Source: Dehalococcoidia bacterium
Lineage (GTDB): Bacteria > Chloroflexota > Dehalococcoidia > GIF9 > AB-539-J10
Assembly: GCA_030621105.1 (NCBI GenBank)
Contig: JAUXIH010000009.1
Location: 1 to 20,738 of the forward strand
DNA: 20,738 nucleotides
Reading direction: 5' to 3'
The notes under the pieces were generated by a model, which saw only the letters and a list, made by a program, of their open reading frames with translations, was not told where the DNA came from and did no database searches. A program made the position numbers and the translations under genes. Within the stretch, counting starts at the first letter, position 1. Each line of letters opens with the position of its first letter. Shown piece by piece: positions 8,480 to 15,580 of this stretch.

Positions 8480-9265
8480 TTGAGCAGCATAAAGAACGTC
8501 GGATTTATCTGGGATATCGATGGGGTTGTTGTCGATAGTCCTCATGAGGAAGCATGGCGTATCACGGCGATGAAGGAGTCGTGGGGCATTGATGAACTTA
8601 GCTCAGATTTTTACTTTACCCATGTGGCCTCTCGGCCCCGTTATGAGGGAGGGAACAACATCCTGGAGTTCAAGGGCGTTTACCAGAAATTGGGGGCAGA
8701 CAGCCATGAGAAAAGGAGTGAGCTTCTCAAGCGATATTGCAATGAGAAAAATGCTTTAATACAGGAGCTGATTAAAGCGGGCAAATTTCAGCTATTCCCT
8801 GATGCGTTGCAGGTGCTATTACAGGCGAAGAAGAGAGAAGTGTTGCAGGCGGCAGCATCGGCCTCTAAAAATGCTAAAAATATGCTTCTCCATGTGTCCC
8901 GGCAGCGTATGCAGGGCGAAATAGGACAGGACATAAGTATTTTACAGGGGGTGGAGAGCCTGTATGATATATTTGATGTTGATGCCTGCGGGCTAGATTT
9001 GGGTGCTAAGGAAAATATTCATCGCTTCGCCGCTGGGAGACTAAATGCTCGTTGCATGCAGGATCTGGATAAATTTGTGGTATTTGAAGATGCTCCCTCG
9101 GGAGTAAAGGCGGCGAAGTCCTGTGGGTATTATGCTGTTGGTGTGCTGCGTATTGGAGAAGAGGATGCATTATCCTGTGCAGGAGCGGATGTTGTCCTGC
9201 GGGATTTGAGACTGCTGGACATCGACAGCTTGTTATCTCAACCAAGTCAAGGAGGAGAGGGATGA
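8480..9265 (+). CDS. HAD-superfamily protein, beta-phosphoglucomutase-like
   Basis: It probably converts beta-glucose 1-phosphate from the preceding phosphorylase into glucose 6-phosphate. The HAD nucleophile motif is WDIDGVVVDS (D12 and acid/base D14). Motif II reads AAASASKN (S127, S129, K130, N131), which closely resembles the SASKN loop of beta-phosphoglucomutase. The metal-binding loop is FEDAPSGVKAAK (E203, D204). A cap-domain KRYCNEKN stretch also resembles that family. Two oddities: the cap entry DSPHEEAW appears two residues shorter than the usual DTAEYHFRAW pattern, and there are about 21 extra residues between motif II and the ED motif. The total of 261 residues is therefore longer than the usual ~220. 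TTG at 8480 lies 9 bases after AAAGGGA; the TTG at 8471 abuts that site and is less likely. A plain sugar-phosphate phosphatase is the alternative. The gene overlaps sppA by 4 bases. Confidence 0.8.
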   Translation: MSSIKNVGFIWDIDGVVVDSPHEEAWRITAMKESWGIDELSSDFYFTHVASRPRYEGGNNILEFKGVYQKLGADSHEKRSELLKRYCNEKNALIQELIKAGKFQLFPDALQVLLQAKKREVLQAAASASKNAKNMLLHVSRQRMQGEIGQDISILQGVESLYDIFDVDACGLDLGAKENIHRFAAGRLNARCMQDLDKFVVFEDAPSGVKAAKSCGYYAVGVLRIGEEDALSCAGADVVLRDLRLLDIDSLLSQPSQGGEG

Positions 9266-10212
9266 AACATTCAAGAAAATTTATTATCGGAATAGTGTCT
9301 GTGTTGCTGCTTGCAATAATGATATTGCCTGTTGGCTGTGTTTCAGTACCATGCGGATCCGGAAATAAAATCGCCGTTATATCTCTTAACGGTCCCATTA
9401 CCAGTGGGGCAGGCTCTCTTTTGAGCAGTACGGTGATTACCCCGGATGTAGTGAGGGAGCAATTGCACCGGGCAGAGAAAGATGCTGCTGTCAAGGCAAT
9501 CGTTTTGCGCATAGATAGCCCTGGAGGAGAAGTAGAGCCATGCCAGGAGATCTCCTATGACCTGGCGCAGGCGAAGCAGAGCATACCTATTGTGGTTAGT
9601 ATGAGAAGCATGGCGGCATCTGGTGGTTACTATATCTCGGCTGATGCTGATGCTATTGTGGCTCTCCCTAGCACGTTAACTGGCAGCATTGGAGTTATAT
9701 CACAGATACCCAACCTCGAGGGACTGTATGATAAGCTGGGCATACAAATGCAGGTATTTACTGGAGGCGAGCATAAAGATATGTACTCTGGGTTGAGGGA
9801 ACTCACACCTGAGGAGAAGCAAATCATGCAGGATATGACCGACGAGTACTATGAACAGTTCATTAGTGTGGTGGCTGGGGGGCGAGGGATGAGCGAGACT
9901 GAAGTAAAAAGCTTGGCCACTGGCCAGCTTTATAGTGGCACTGACGCTAAATCTTTGGGCTTGATAGATTATCTTGGTGGACTGGATACGGCACTGGATG
10001 TGGCTGCCAACCTAGCTGGCGTTGAGAACTTCACAGTGGAATACTATCAACCAAAAAGCACATCTTTACTGAGTTCGCTTCTTGGAATTAACCTGAAGGC
10101 CCTGGCAAATACTGTGCAGATGAGGTTGCTGGGAGTGAGCGGCGAAGATATCTTAGTGTTACAGGCTTTAAGTACTACCTACCCCCAGCCCCAATACCTT
10201 TGTTCAAGCTAA
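9262..10212 (+). CDS. sppA: Signal peptide peptidase, S49 family (Bacillus SppA type)
   Basis: This is a membrane-anchored serine protease that degrades cleaved signal peptides and other membrane fragments, acting on the outer face. An N-terminal hydrophobic segment (about 7-24) is followed by PVGC at C26, which could be a lipoprotein cleavage site, although the proline at position -3 is unusual. The catalytic Ser/Lys dyad is visible: S120 in MAASGGYY and K172 in GGEHKDM. Their 52-residue spacing is the same as that of the known pair in B. subtilis SppA. STLTGSIGV is the conserved strand after the nucleophile. The 316 residues match the single-domain SppA form, not the double-length E. coli type. 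AAGGAGGAGAGG precedes the ATG by one base, and the ATG overlaps the upstream stop (ATGA). The C-terminal tail after about residue 300 is not recognisable and overlaps the aroC start by one base. Confidence 0.88.
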   Translation: MKHSRKFIIGIVSVLLLAIMILPVGCVSVPCGSGNKIAVISLNGPITSGAGSLLSSTVITPDVVREQLHRAEKDAAVKAIVLRIDSPGGEVEPCQEISYDLAQAKQSIPIVVSMRSMAASGGYYISADADAIVALPSTLTGSIGVISQIPNLEGLYDKLGIQMQVFTGGEHKDMYSGLRELTPEEKQIMQDMTDEYYEQFISVVAGGRGMSETEVKSLATGQLYSGTDAKSLGLIDYLGGLDTALDVAANLAGVENFTVEYYQPKSTSLLSSLLGINLKALANTVQMRLLGVSGEDILVLQALSTTYPQPQYLCSS

Positions 10213-11384
10213 TGAGTCGAATTCATTTTTACACTGCTGGGGAATCTCATGGCAAGGGACTGGTTGCCATTGTTGAGGGAATGGTAGCTGGCTTGCCCCT
10301 GCAAGCTGGCTACATCAATCACGAGCTCAAGCGCCGCCAGCAAGGCTATGGACGTGGCCCTCGCATGCAGATTGAGGAAGACAAGGTTGATATTATCTCC
10401 GGGGTGCGCTATGGCCTTACGATAGGCAGCCCGATTGCGCTGCTAGTTGAAAATCGGGATTGGCAAAACTGGCAGGAAACTCTGAGTGTATTGCCTGTGG
10501 ATAAGGAAGCGCAGCCTATCACCTATCCTCGCCCAGGGCATGCCGATATGGCAGGAGTCATAAAATATGGGCTTTCTGATATCAGGCCGATTATAGAGAG
10601 AGCCAGCGCTCGGGAAACAACTATGCGAGTTGCTGCTGGAGCCGTAGCTAGGAGATTCCTGGAACAGTTCGGTATCGAGATTCACAGCCATACCATTGGC
10701 ATTGGGACTGTTCGTTTGGAAGAAAGTGGAGGGATAGATTGGAGTTGTGTTGAGGAGTCTCCGGTTCGATGTAGTGATGTTCGTGTAGGAGCGGCCATGA
10801 TGGCCGAGGTTGATAAAGCCAGAGCAGAGGGGGATACCCTAGGTGGCATTTTTCAGCTTGTTGCTATTGGAGTTCCGATTGGCCTGGGAAGTCATGTCAG
10901 CTGGGACCGCAAGCTTGATGGCAGGATTGCCCGGGCGATAATGAGTATTAATGCTGTTAAGGGGATAGAATTTGGTTCTGGCTTCGCTTTTGCCAAGATC
11001 AAGGGCTCTCAGGCTCATGGAGCTATTGAGCCCAGTGTGACAGAACGGGGATTGCCCTGGCGACGCAGTAGTAATTATGCTGGAGGGATTGAGGGTGGCA
11101 TGAGCGATGGAGAGGATATTGTGCTTCAGGCAGTGATTAAACCTATTGCTACTTTATCCAACCCCCTGCCTTCTGTTGATCTTCGCACTGGAGAATCAGG
11201 TAAGGCACATTATGAGCGCAGCGACGTTTGTGTTGTCCCTGCCGCAGGGGTAATTGGAGAGGCGATGCTGGCGCTGGTTCTGGCGGATGCGCTACTGGAG
11301 AAGTTTGGTGGTGATAGCCTGAAGGAAACCATGGCAAACTACAATAGTTATCTCTCTGGTATTATTGTTGAGGGTGATTCATAA
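10212..11384 (+). CDS. aroC: Chorismate synthase
   Basis: It converts 5-enolpyruvylshikimate 3-phosphate to chorismate, needing reduced FMN. Family signatures in order are GESHGKGL with H13, RRQQGYGRGPRM (41-52), YPRPGHADMAG (105-115), RASARETTMRVAAGAVA (130-146), and RSSNYAGGIEGGMSDGED. The C-terminus has the conserved GKAHYERSDVCVVPAAGV. At 390 residues it is a full-length bacterial form. The ATG at 10212 shares its A with the sppA stop TAA and gives the family-typical start MSRIHFYTAGESHG. An in-frame TTG at 10200 would add four residues with no support. No Shine-Dalgarno-like sequence lies in the 20 bases upstream, so translation probably depends on ribosomes ending sppA. The fused aroKB gene follows after 3 bases. 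Confidence 0.97.
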   Translation: MSRIHFYTAGESHGKGLVAIVEGMVAGLPLQAGYINHELKRRQQGYGRGPRMQIEEDKVDIISGVRYGLTIGSPIALLVENRDWQNWQETLSVLPVDKEAQPITYPRPGHADMAGVIKYGLSDIRPIIERASARETTMRVAAGAVARRFLEQFGIEIHSHTIGIGTVRLEESGGIDWSCVEESPVRCSDVRVGAAMMAEVDKARAEGDTLGGIFQLVAIGVPIGLGSHVSWDRKLDGRIARAIMSINAVKGIEFGSGFAFAKIKGSQAHGAIEPSVTERGLPWRRSSNYAGGIEGGMSDGEDIVLQAVIKPIATLSNPLPSVDLRTGESGKAHYERSDVCVVPAAGVIGEAMLALVLADALLEKFGGDSLKETMANYNSYLSGIIVEGDS

Positions 11385-11387
11385 CTC

Positions 11388-13040
11388 ATGGGGAGGAGGG
11401 GCGATAACGTCATTCTTACTGGTTTCTCGGGCACCGGGAAATCCTTGGTAGCCAAGGAGGTAGCACGCAGGACAGGACGGGTTTTTCTTGATACCGATGA
11501 AGAGATAGTAAAGCTGGCGGGTAAGTCAGCTGCTGAAATTTTCACCCAGGATGGCGAGGGCGATTTCCGGAGGTGGGAGCGCCAGGTAGTTAAGGAAGCC
11601 TGCCAGCAACATGGCTTGATTATAGCCCTGGGTGGTGGTGCCGTTATGGACCACCATAATTATGAGTTGCTGGCAGAAAGTGGTTATATCATCTGCCTTG
11701 AGGCTCGTCCCCAGACGATATATCGTCGCTTGTTTCAACAGGATAGTAGTGATCCTGGAGGTGAAATTCGTCCTCTTATCGCGGGAGAGCATCCATTGGA
11801 GCAAATCCACCAGCTCAAGGATTCCAGGCAGCCTTTCTATGCCGAGGCTGATTGGACCATACATACTGATGTCTTAACTGTTTCGCAGGTAGCAGTTGAG
11901 ATGCTGCGGGCAGTGAAGCTTCTTGGCTCCGCTCATCGTGATACGGGTAGTAATATTGCCTGCAGGGTGATTACCCCCACTCAGAGCTACCCTGTTTTTG
12001 TAGGTGATAGCCTGCTGGGCACACTGGGGGAAAAGCTCAGGCAGGAAGGTTTTTCCGGCAGTGCTGTGATAATCAGCGATGAGAATGTGTTTTCCCTGTA
12101 TGGCTATAAAGTCAAGCAGGTATTGGGAGATAGCGAGTTCGACGTACTCTCATTTGTGGTAACTCCAGGTGAGAAAAGCAAGGGCATGGGCACTGCTACC
12201 AGGATATATGATTTCCTGGTAGAGCAAAGGGTTGAGCGGGATGATGTTATTGTTGCCCTGGGAGGGGGTGTTGTTGGGGACCTGGCAGGGTTTGTGGCTG
12301 CCACCTTCCTGCGGGGATTGCCCTGGGTACAGGTGCCCACCAGCCTTATGGCGATGGTGGATGCCAGCATTGGGGGGAAGGTGGCCATCGATCATAGGTG
12401 GGGAAAGAACCTCATTGGCGCTTTCTACCAACCTCGCTTTGTGCTTGCTGATATCCAGGTTTTAACCAGTCTCCCTCAACGTGAGTTTACCTCGGGGTGG
12501 GCCGAAGTTATCAAGCATGGACTAATTATAGACAGGGATTTTGCCACATTCTTAGATCAGTCCTCTGGTGAATTGCTGGAGCTGAATCCAGAGGTTTTAA
12601 CTCATGCGGTCGCTCGCAGTGCCGCCATTAAGGCTGAGGTAGTCACTGAGGATGAGAAGGAGACTGGTAAGCGAACGATATTGAATTATGGTCATACTAT
12701 AGCTCATGGGTTGGAGGCTGCCACTGAATATAGCCGTTTCCTCCATGGCGAGGCAGTATCTATTGGTATGGTTGGTGCCGCCAATCTTAGTCAGCGGCTG
12801 GGGTTATTATCTCCGGAGGATGTTCTTTATCAGCAGACCCTATTGCAAAAGTTTTGCTTACCGGTGAATTTCTCTGGCGTGGATTTAGACCGCGTGATGA
12901 GAGCCATGGAGTTGGACAAAAAGGTGAAAAGGGAAAGTATTCGATGGGTGCTGCTGGATCGAATAGGACGTGCAGTGGTGCGCACCGGCATTGCCCAGGA
13001 AGATGTAATGAGTGTGCTTGAGGAGTTATCACAACCATGA
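11388..13040 (+). CDS. aroKB: Bifunctional shikimate kinase / 3-dehydroquinate synthase (AroK-AroB fusion)
   Basis: One 550-residue protein carries two shikimate-pathway enzymes. Residues about 1-175 are shikimate kinase: Walker A GFSGTGKS (12-19), the shikimate-binding FLDTDEE (D35, D37), FRRWE (R61, E64), LGGGAV (82-86) and the lid RPL (128-130). Residues about 195-550 are dehydroquinate synthase: the NAD-binding GEKSK (261-265), LGGGVVGDLAGFVAATFLRG, VPTSL, and the zinc ligands E373 (WAEVIKHG), H436 (YGHTIAHG) and H453 (FLHGEAVSIG). Both domains look catalytically complete. They are joined by a short linker with no internal start signal. The same domain order is known in Thermotoga. Products of the two halves are not consecutive (steps 2 and 5). 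GAGGGTGA ends 10 bases before the ATG. A purine-rich run just after the ATG is coding, since no start codon follows it at a useful distance. Confidence 0.95.
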   Translation: MGRRGDNVILTGFSGTGKSLVAKEVARRTGRVFLDTDEEIVKLAGKSAAEIFTQDGEGDFRRWERQVVKEACQQHGLIIALGGGAVMDHHNYELLAESGYIICLEARPQTIYRRLFQQDSSDPGGEIRPLIAGEHPLEQIHQLKDSRQPFYAEADWTIHTDVLTVSQVAVEMLRAVKLLGSAHRDTGSNIACRVITPTQSYPVFVGDSLLGTLGEKLRQEGFSGSAVIISDENVFSLYGYKVKQVLGDSEFDVLSFVVTPGEKSKGMGTATRIYDFLVEQRVERDDVIVALGGGVVGDLAGFVAATFLRGLPWVQVPTSLMAMVDASIGGKVAIDHRWGKNLIGAFYQPRFVLADIQVLTSLPQREFTSGWAEVIKHGLIIDRDFATFLDQSSGELLELNPEVLTHAVARSAAIKAEVVTEDEKETGKRTILNYGHTIAHGLEAATEYSRFLHGEAVSIGMVGAANLSQRLGLLSPEDVLYQQTLLQKFCLPVNFSGVDLDRVMRAMELDKKVKRESIRWVLLDRIGRAVVRTGIAQEDVMSVLEELSQP

Positions 13041-13906
13041 GTGTCGTTGCCCTGAGCAAGAAAGCAGCGATATTGGATTATATCGAGGTGCTTAAACCCC
13101 GTGAATCGGGGTTGCATATCCTGATGGGTGTAATTGCTGCGCTTGTTGCTGCTCGGGGCAATTTGCCACTCTCTCCCTTTATCCTATCTGTAATAGCTAT
13201 TAGCTTTGGTATTCCTGGAGCCAACGGGCTCACCAACTACCTTGACCGTGATATCGATACCAAGATGCGGAGGACATGCCTCAGGGCTCTGCCCTCACGG
13301 CGTATTTATCCTCCAGAGAAATCACTGCCTTTGGTTATAACGCTACTGGTCATTGGTTTATCCCTGACCTGGTTTATCAATCCTCTGTGTTTTATCAGCG
13401 GGCTGGTTGGAATTATGGTTGCTGCCTTGTGGCGCAAGACATCGGCCGAAGTTTTCCTCGGCGTGATTGCTGGGTGTGCCCCGGTACTTATTGGGTGGTT
13501 TGCCATCAGACCTGTACTTGATATGCAAATTTTAGCTATTTGCGCCATGGTGGCTGTCTGGACCCCATTACATGTGTGGAGCGTTATGGTGGCCTACAGG
13601 GATGATTTTCTCAATGCTGGTTTGCACTATTTCCCTATTGCTTGGAGCATTACTAGGTCGGTGAAATTATTGTTTGCCCTATCCGTTCTTCTTTACATAA
13701 TTTCGATGGGCATCTATGTCGTTGTTGACTTTCACTGGCTCTATCTTATCGTGGCCAACGTTCTGGGGATACTGATGATGACTGCGTGTGGTCGGTTGTT
13801 GATTTCCCGGGGGGCACTATCTGCATGGAAAGTATATAAGCTGACGGCTTTCCCTTACCTAGGTGTTATCTTTATCACCATGCTGTTCGACAGCTGGCTC
13901 CTGTAA
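13037..13906 (+). CDS. ctaB: UbiA-family prenyltransferase, CtaB (heme o synthase)-like
   Basis: This is an integral membrane protein with about eight or nine hydrophobic segments. It resembles protoheme IX farnesyltransferase, which adds a farnesyl group to heme b to give heme o for terminal oxidases. The first Asp-rich motif is NYLDRDID (N67, D70, D74; NxxDxxxD), followed by KMRRTCLRALPS, like the MxRTxxRPLP of CtaB. The second region is WTPLHVWSVMVAYRDDFLNAG (W175, H179, D189, D190), close to the CtaB pattern WTPPHFW...YKxDYxxAG. The 289 residues match the family. The ATG overlaps the aroKB stop (ATGA), with AGGAG 11 bases upstream. No oxidase genes are in the window, so another UbiA substrate is possible. 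The symbol is by similarity only. Confidence 0.8.
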   Translation: MSVVALSKKAAILDYIEVLKPRESGLHILMGVIAALVAARGNLPLSPFILSVIAISFGIPGANGLTNYLDRDIDTKMRRTCLRALPSRRIYPPEKSLPLVITLLVIGLSLTWFINPLCFISGLVGIMVAALWRKTSAEVFLGVIAGCAPVLIGWFAIRPVLDMQILAICAMVAVWTPLHVWSVMVAYRDDFLNAGLHYFPIAWSITRSVKLLFALSVLLYIISMGIYVVVDFHWLYLIVANVLGILMMTACGRLLISRGALSAWKVYKLTAFPYLGVIFITMLFDSWLL

Positions 13907-13988
13907 TTTATCATATCTCTCCGTTTATAATGGGATGTTTTTAAACCTTGCGGTTTTGGTTTGTCATAGCGCTACAGTGAGCATGAAG

Positions 13989-14016
13989 TTAACTGATATC
14001 AGCTTTCAGCTATAAA
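13989..14016 (+). promoter_or_regulatory. Possible promoter of the radical SAM gene
   Basis: TTAACT, a 16-base spacer and TATAAA lie 18 bases before the ATG at 14035, in a 128-base gap. Transcription from here would leave a leader of only about 12 bases, cutting into the ribosome-binding site, which weakens the call. A perfect TATAAT at 13926-13931 is an alternative -10 but has no convincing -35. Confidence 0.35.
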
Positions 14017-14034
14017 AAGAAGGAGGAATTCTAT

Positions 14035-15048
14035 ATGGCACAAAATCCTAACGTTGTACTGGTAGAAGTAATTGAGAAATGCAATCTCAGTTGCAAGTAT
14101 TGTTCTGCCTATTCTATGAGAGGGTTGGAGCAGGGGGAGGATTTAACCTTGGAGGAGGAAAAGCAGTTCATTGACCATATTGCTTTTTTATATCAGGGCG
14201 GTCGCCCACCGCTGATGCTGTTTACCGGTGGCGAGCCGTTGCTGAGAGAAGATATCTATGATCTCATCGCATATGCTGGCAGCAAGGGGCTAATCACCGG
14301 GCTGGCGACTAATGGCACGCTCCTTACGATGGAAAGGGCTAGATTATTGAAGCAGGCAGGGTTGTATCGCCTTGCGATAGATTTAGATGCTGCTGATGAA
14401 CAAATTCACAATACTCTCAGAGGCAAGTTCCAGGAAGCTCTCAATGGTGGCAAGATAGCCAAACAGGTTGGCTTAAGTATGCAGGTTAATACTATGGTTA
14501 CCAGCTTTAATGATAAGGAGTTGCCTAACGTGTTGAAGCTGGCAGAGGAATTAGGGGCCGACGCCTGGCATGTATTTTTTCTCGTTCCTGTAAAGCACTT
14601 TAATGAGGAGTACATGCTGTCTCCCCAGAAGTATGAGGAATCCCTAAAATGGTTAGCCTCGATTAAAGATCAGGCTAAACTGGAGGTGGCGGCAACCTGT
14701 GCCCCTCAGTACATACGATTCTTCGGTGATGTCACTCGTGGTCGGTGGAAAGTAGCTCGTGGGTGCTCTGCTGGTATAGGCTTTGTCTATGTGTCCCATA
14801 AGGGCAATGTCTATCCCTGTGACCACCTGCCAGTACTGGCAGGGAATATAAGGGAGGACTCCTTCAAGGATATCTGGGATAACGCCGAGGTGTTTGGTAA
14901 CTTGAGGGACTTTAGTAAGCTTAAAGGGAAGTGCGGCCATTGTGACTATCAGGATATCTGTGGTGGTTGCCGGGCCCGGGCATATTTTCACTACGGCGAC
15001 TATCTGCAGGAGGATCCTGCCTGCCTGTATGTCCCTGAAGGTAGTTAA
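14035..15048 (+). CDS. Radical SAM/SPASM protein, related to the AhbC/AhbD/NirJ/PqqE group
   Basis: This is a 337-residue radical SAM enzyme. The CX3CX2C cluster that binds the SAM [4Fe-4S] centre is C16, C20, C23 in KCNLSCKYC. FTGGEPLL is the SAM-contacting GGE motif. The C-terminal part fits the SPASM pattern for auxiliary iron-sulfur clusters: C244-x12-G257-x4-C262, then C300-x2-C303-x5-C309-x2-C312 and C330, with CGGCRARAY characteristic of the heme/PQQ-type subgroup. The only deviation is CX2C where the consensus has CX3C. Members act on hemes (AhbC, AhbD, NirJ) or on peptides (PqqE, MftC). No small peptide substrate gene or RRE domain is visible here, so a peptide role is unsupported. 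ctaB immediately upstream makes a tetrapyrrole role attractive but unproved. AAGGAGGA is 7 bases before the ATG. Confidence 0.88.
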   Translation: MAQNPNVVLVEVIEKCNLSCKYCSAYSMRGLEQGEDLTLEEEKQFIDHIAFLYQGGRPPLMLFTGGEPLLREDIYDLIAYAGSKGLITGLATNGTLLTMERARLLKQAGLYRLAIDLDAADEQIHNTLRGKFQEALNGGKIAKQVGLSMQVNTMVTSFNDKELPNVLKLAEELGADAWHVFFLVPVKHFNEEYMLSPQKYEESLKWLASIKDQAKLEVAATCAPQYIRFFGDVTRGRWKVARGCSAGIGFVYVSHKGNVYPCDHLPVLAGNIREDSFKDIWDNAEVFGNLRDFSKLKGKCGHCDYQDICGGCRARAYFHYGDYLQEDPACLYVPEGS

Positions 15049-15105
15049 TGCGCCGTGATTTGTGTGGCAATACTCCCTTATTAGAGCAATAGTTATTACC
15101 TGGAA

Positions 15106-15114
15106 TGATATTAT
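15106..15114 (+). promoter_or_regulatory. Possible extended -10 promoter of the flavoprotein gene
   Basis: TGATATTAT (extended -10 form TGn-TATTAT) lies in the 99-base gap between the radical SAM and split-barrel genes, 33 bases before the ATG at 15148. There is no good -35 element, as expected for extended -10 promoters. Confidence 0.35.
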
Positions 15115-15147
15115 ATTGAGATATATTGCAAGTTCAGGAGGTTTATT

Positions 15148-15567
15148 ATGCACCAGCAGTGGCAGGAGTTTTCCAGGGAAGAGTCAGAGCACCTTCTCGA
15201 GAAGTGTTCAGAAGGCAGGCTGGGGCTGTGTTATGATGGCGAGCCCTATGTAGTGCCTGTAGCGTATAAGTACTACCAGGGCAGAATTTATTTTCATTCT
15301 TTCAAACAGGGCAGGAAGGTAGACTTAATCAAGAAAAATAGTCGTGTTTGCTTCGAGGTTGATGAATCCCATGATGTTTGTTGGGCCAGCGTAATGTGTT
15401 ATGGAAACATTGATCTTCATGATGATGTCGATTCCAAGCGAGAGTGTTTTAAGCTGCTTACCGGTATGGTAATGGATGACGCCCGGCTGGCTCGAGTTGA
15501 TGTATATGTCGGAATCATTGATGTACAGGAAATGACCGGTCGAAGCGGCCATGCTCCTCATATGTAA
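15148..15567 (+). CDS. FMN-binding split-barrel protein (pyridoxamine 5'-phosphate oxidase-like, NimA type)
   Basis: This is a 139-residue single-domain protein of the split-barrel flavin family. EGRLGLCYDGEPYVVPVAYKY is the opening strand pair, IYFHSFKQGRKVDLIKKN is the segment that binds the FMN phosphate in relatives, and RVCFEVDE, then SVMCYGNID, complete the conserved core. The end VGIIDVQEMTGRSG fits the usual 'I-eiTGK' finish. Relatives include nitroimidazole-resistance NimA proteins and many flavin- or heme-binding proteins of unknown function, so no reaction is assigned. AGGAGGT lies 5 bases before the ATG. Its position between a SPASM radical SAM enzyme and a beta-lactamase-fold hydrolase could mean a shared pathway, or supply of electrons to the radical enzyme. 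That is inference. Confidence 0.85.
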   Translation: MHQQWQEFSREESEHLLEKCSEGRLGLCYDGEPYVVPVAYKYYQGRIYFHSFKQGRKVDLIKKNSRVCFEVDESHDVCWASVMCYGNIDLHDDVDSKRECFKLLTGMVMDDARLARVDVYVGIIDVQEMTGRSGHAPHM

Positions 15568-15580
15568 GAAGTGTTTGCCA

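Noticed and set aside
9006..9512. A 168-codon minus-strand frame
   Set aside because: It spans the end of the HAD gene and the start of sppA, both well supported on the other strand.
13933..13946. AAACC-TTGC-GGTTT hairpin after ctaB as a terminator
   Set aside because: Only five mostly weak pairs and no following T-run.
14653..15153. A 166-codon minus-strand frame over the radical SAM gene
   Set aside because: Shadow of the SPASM region; no family motifs.
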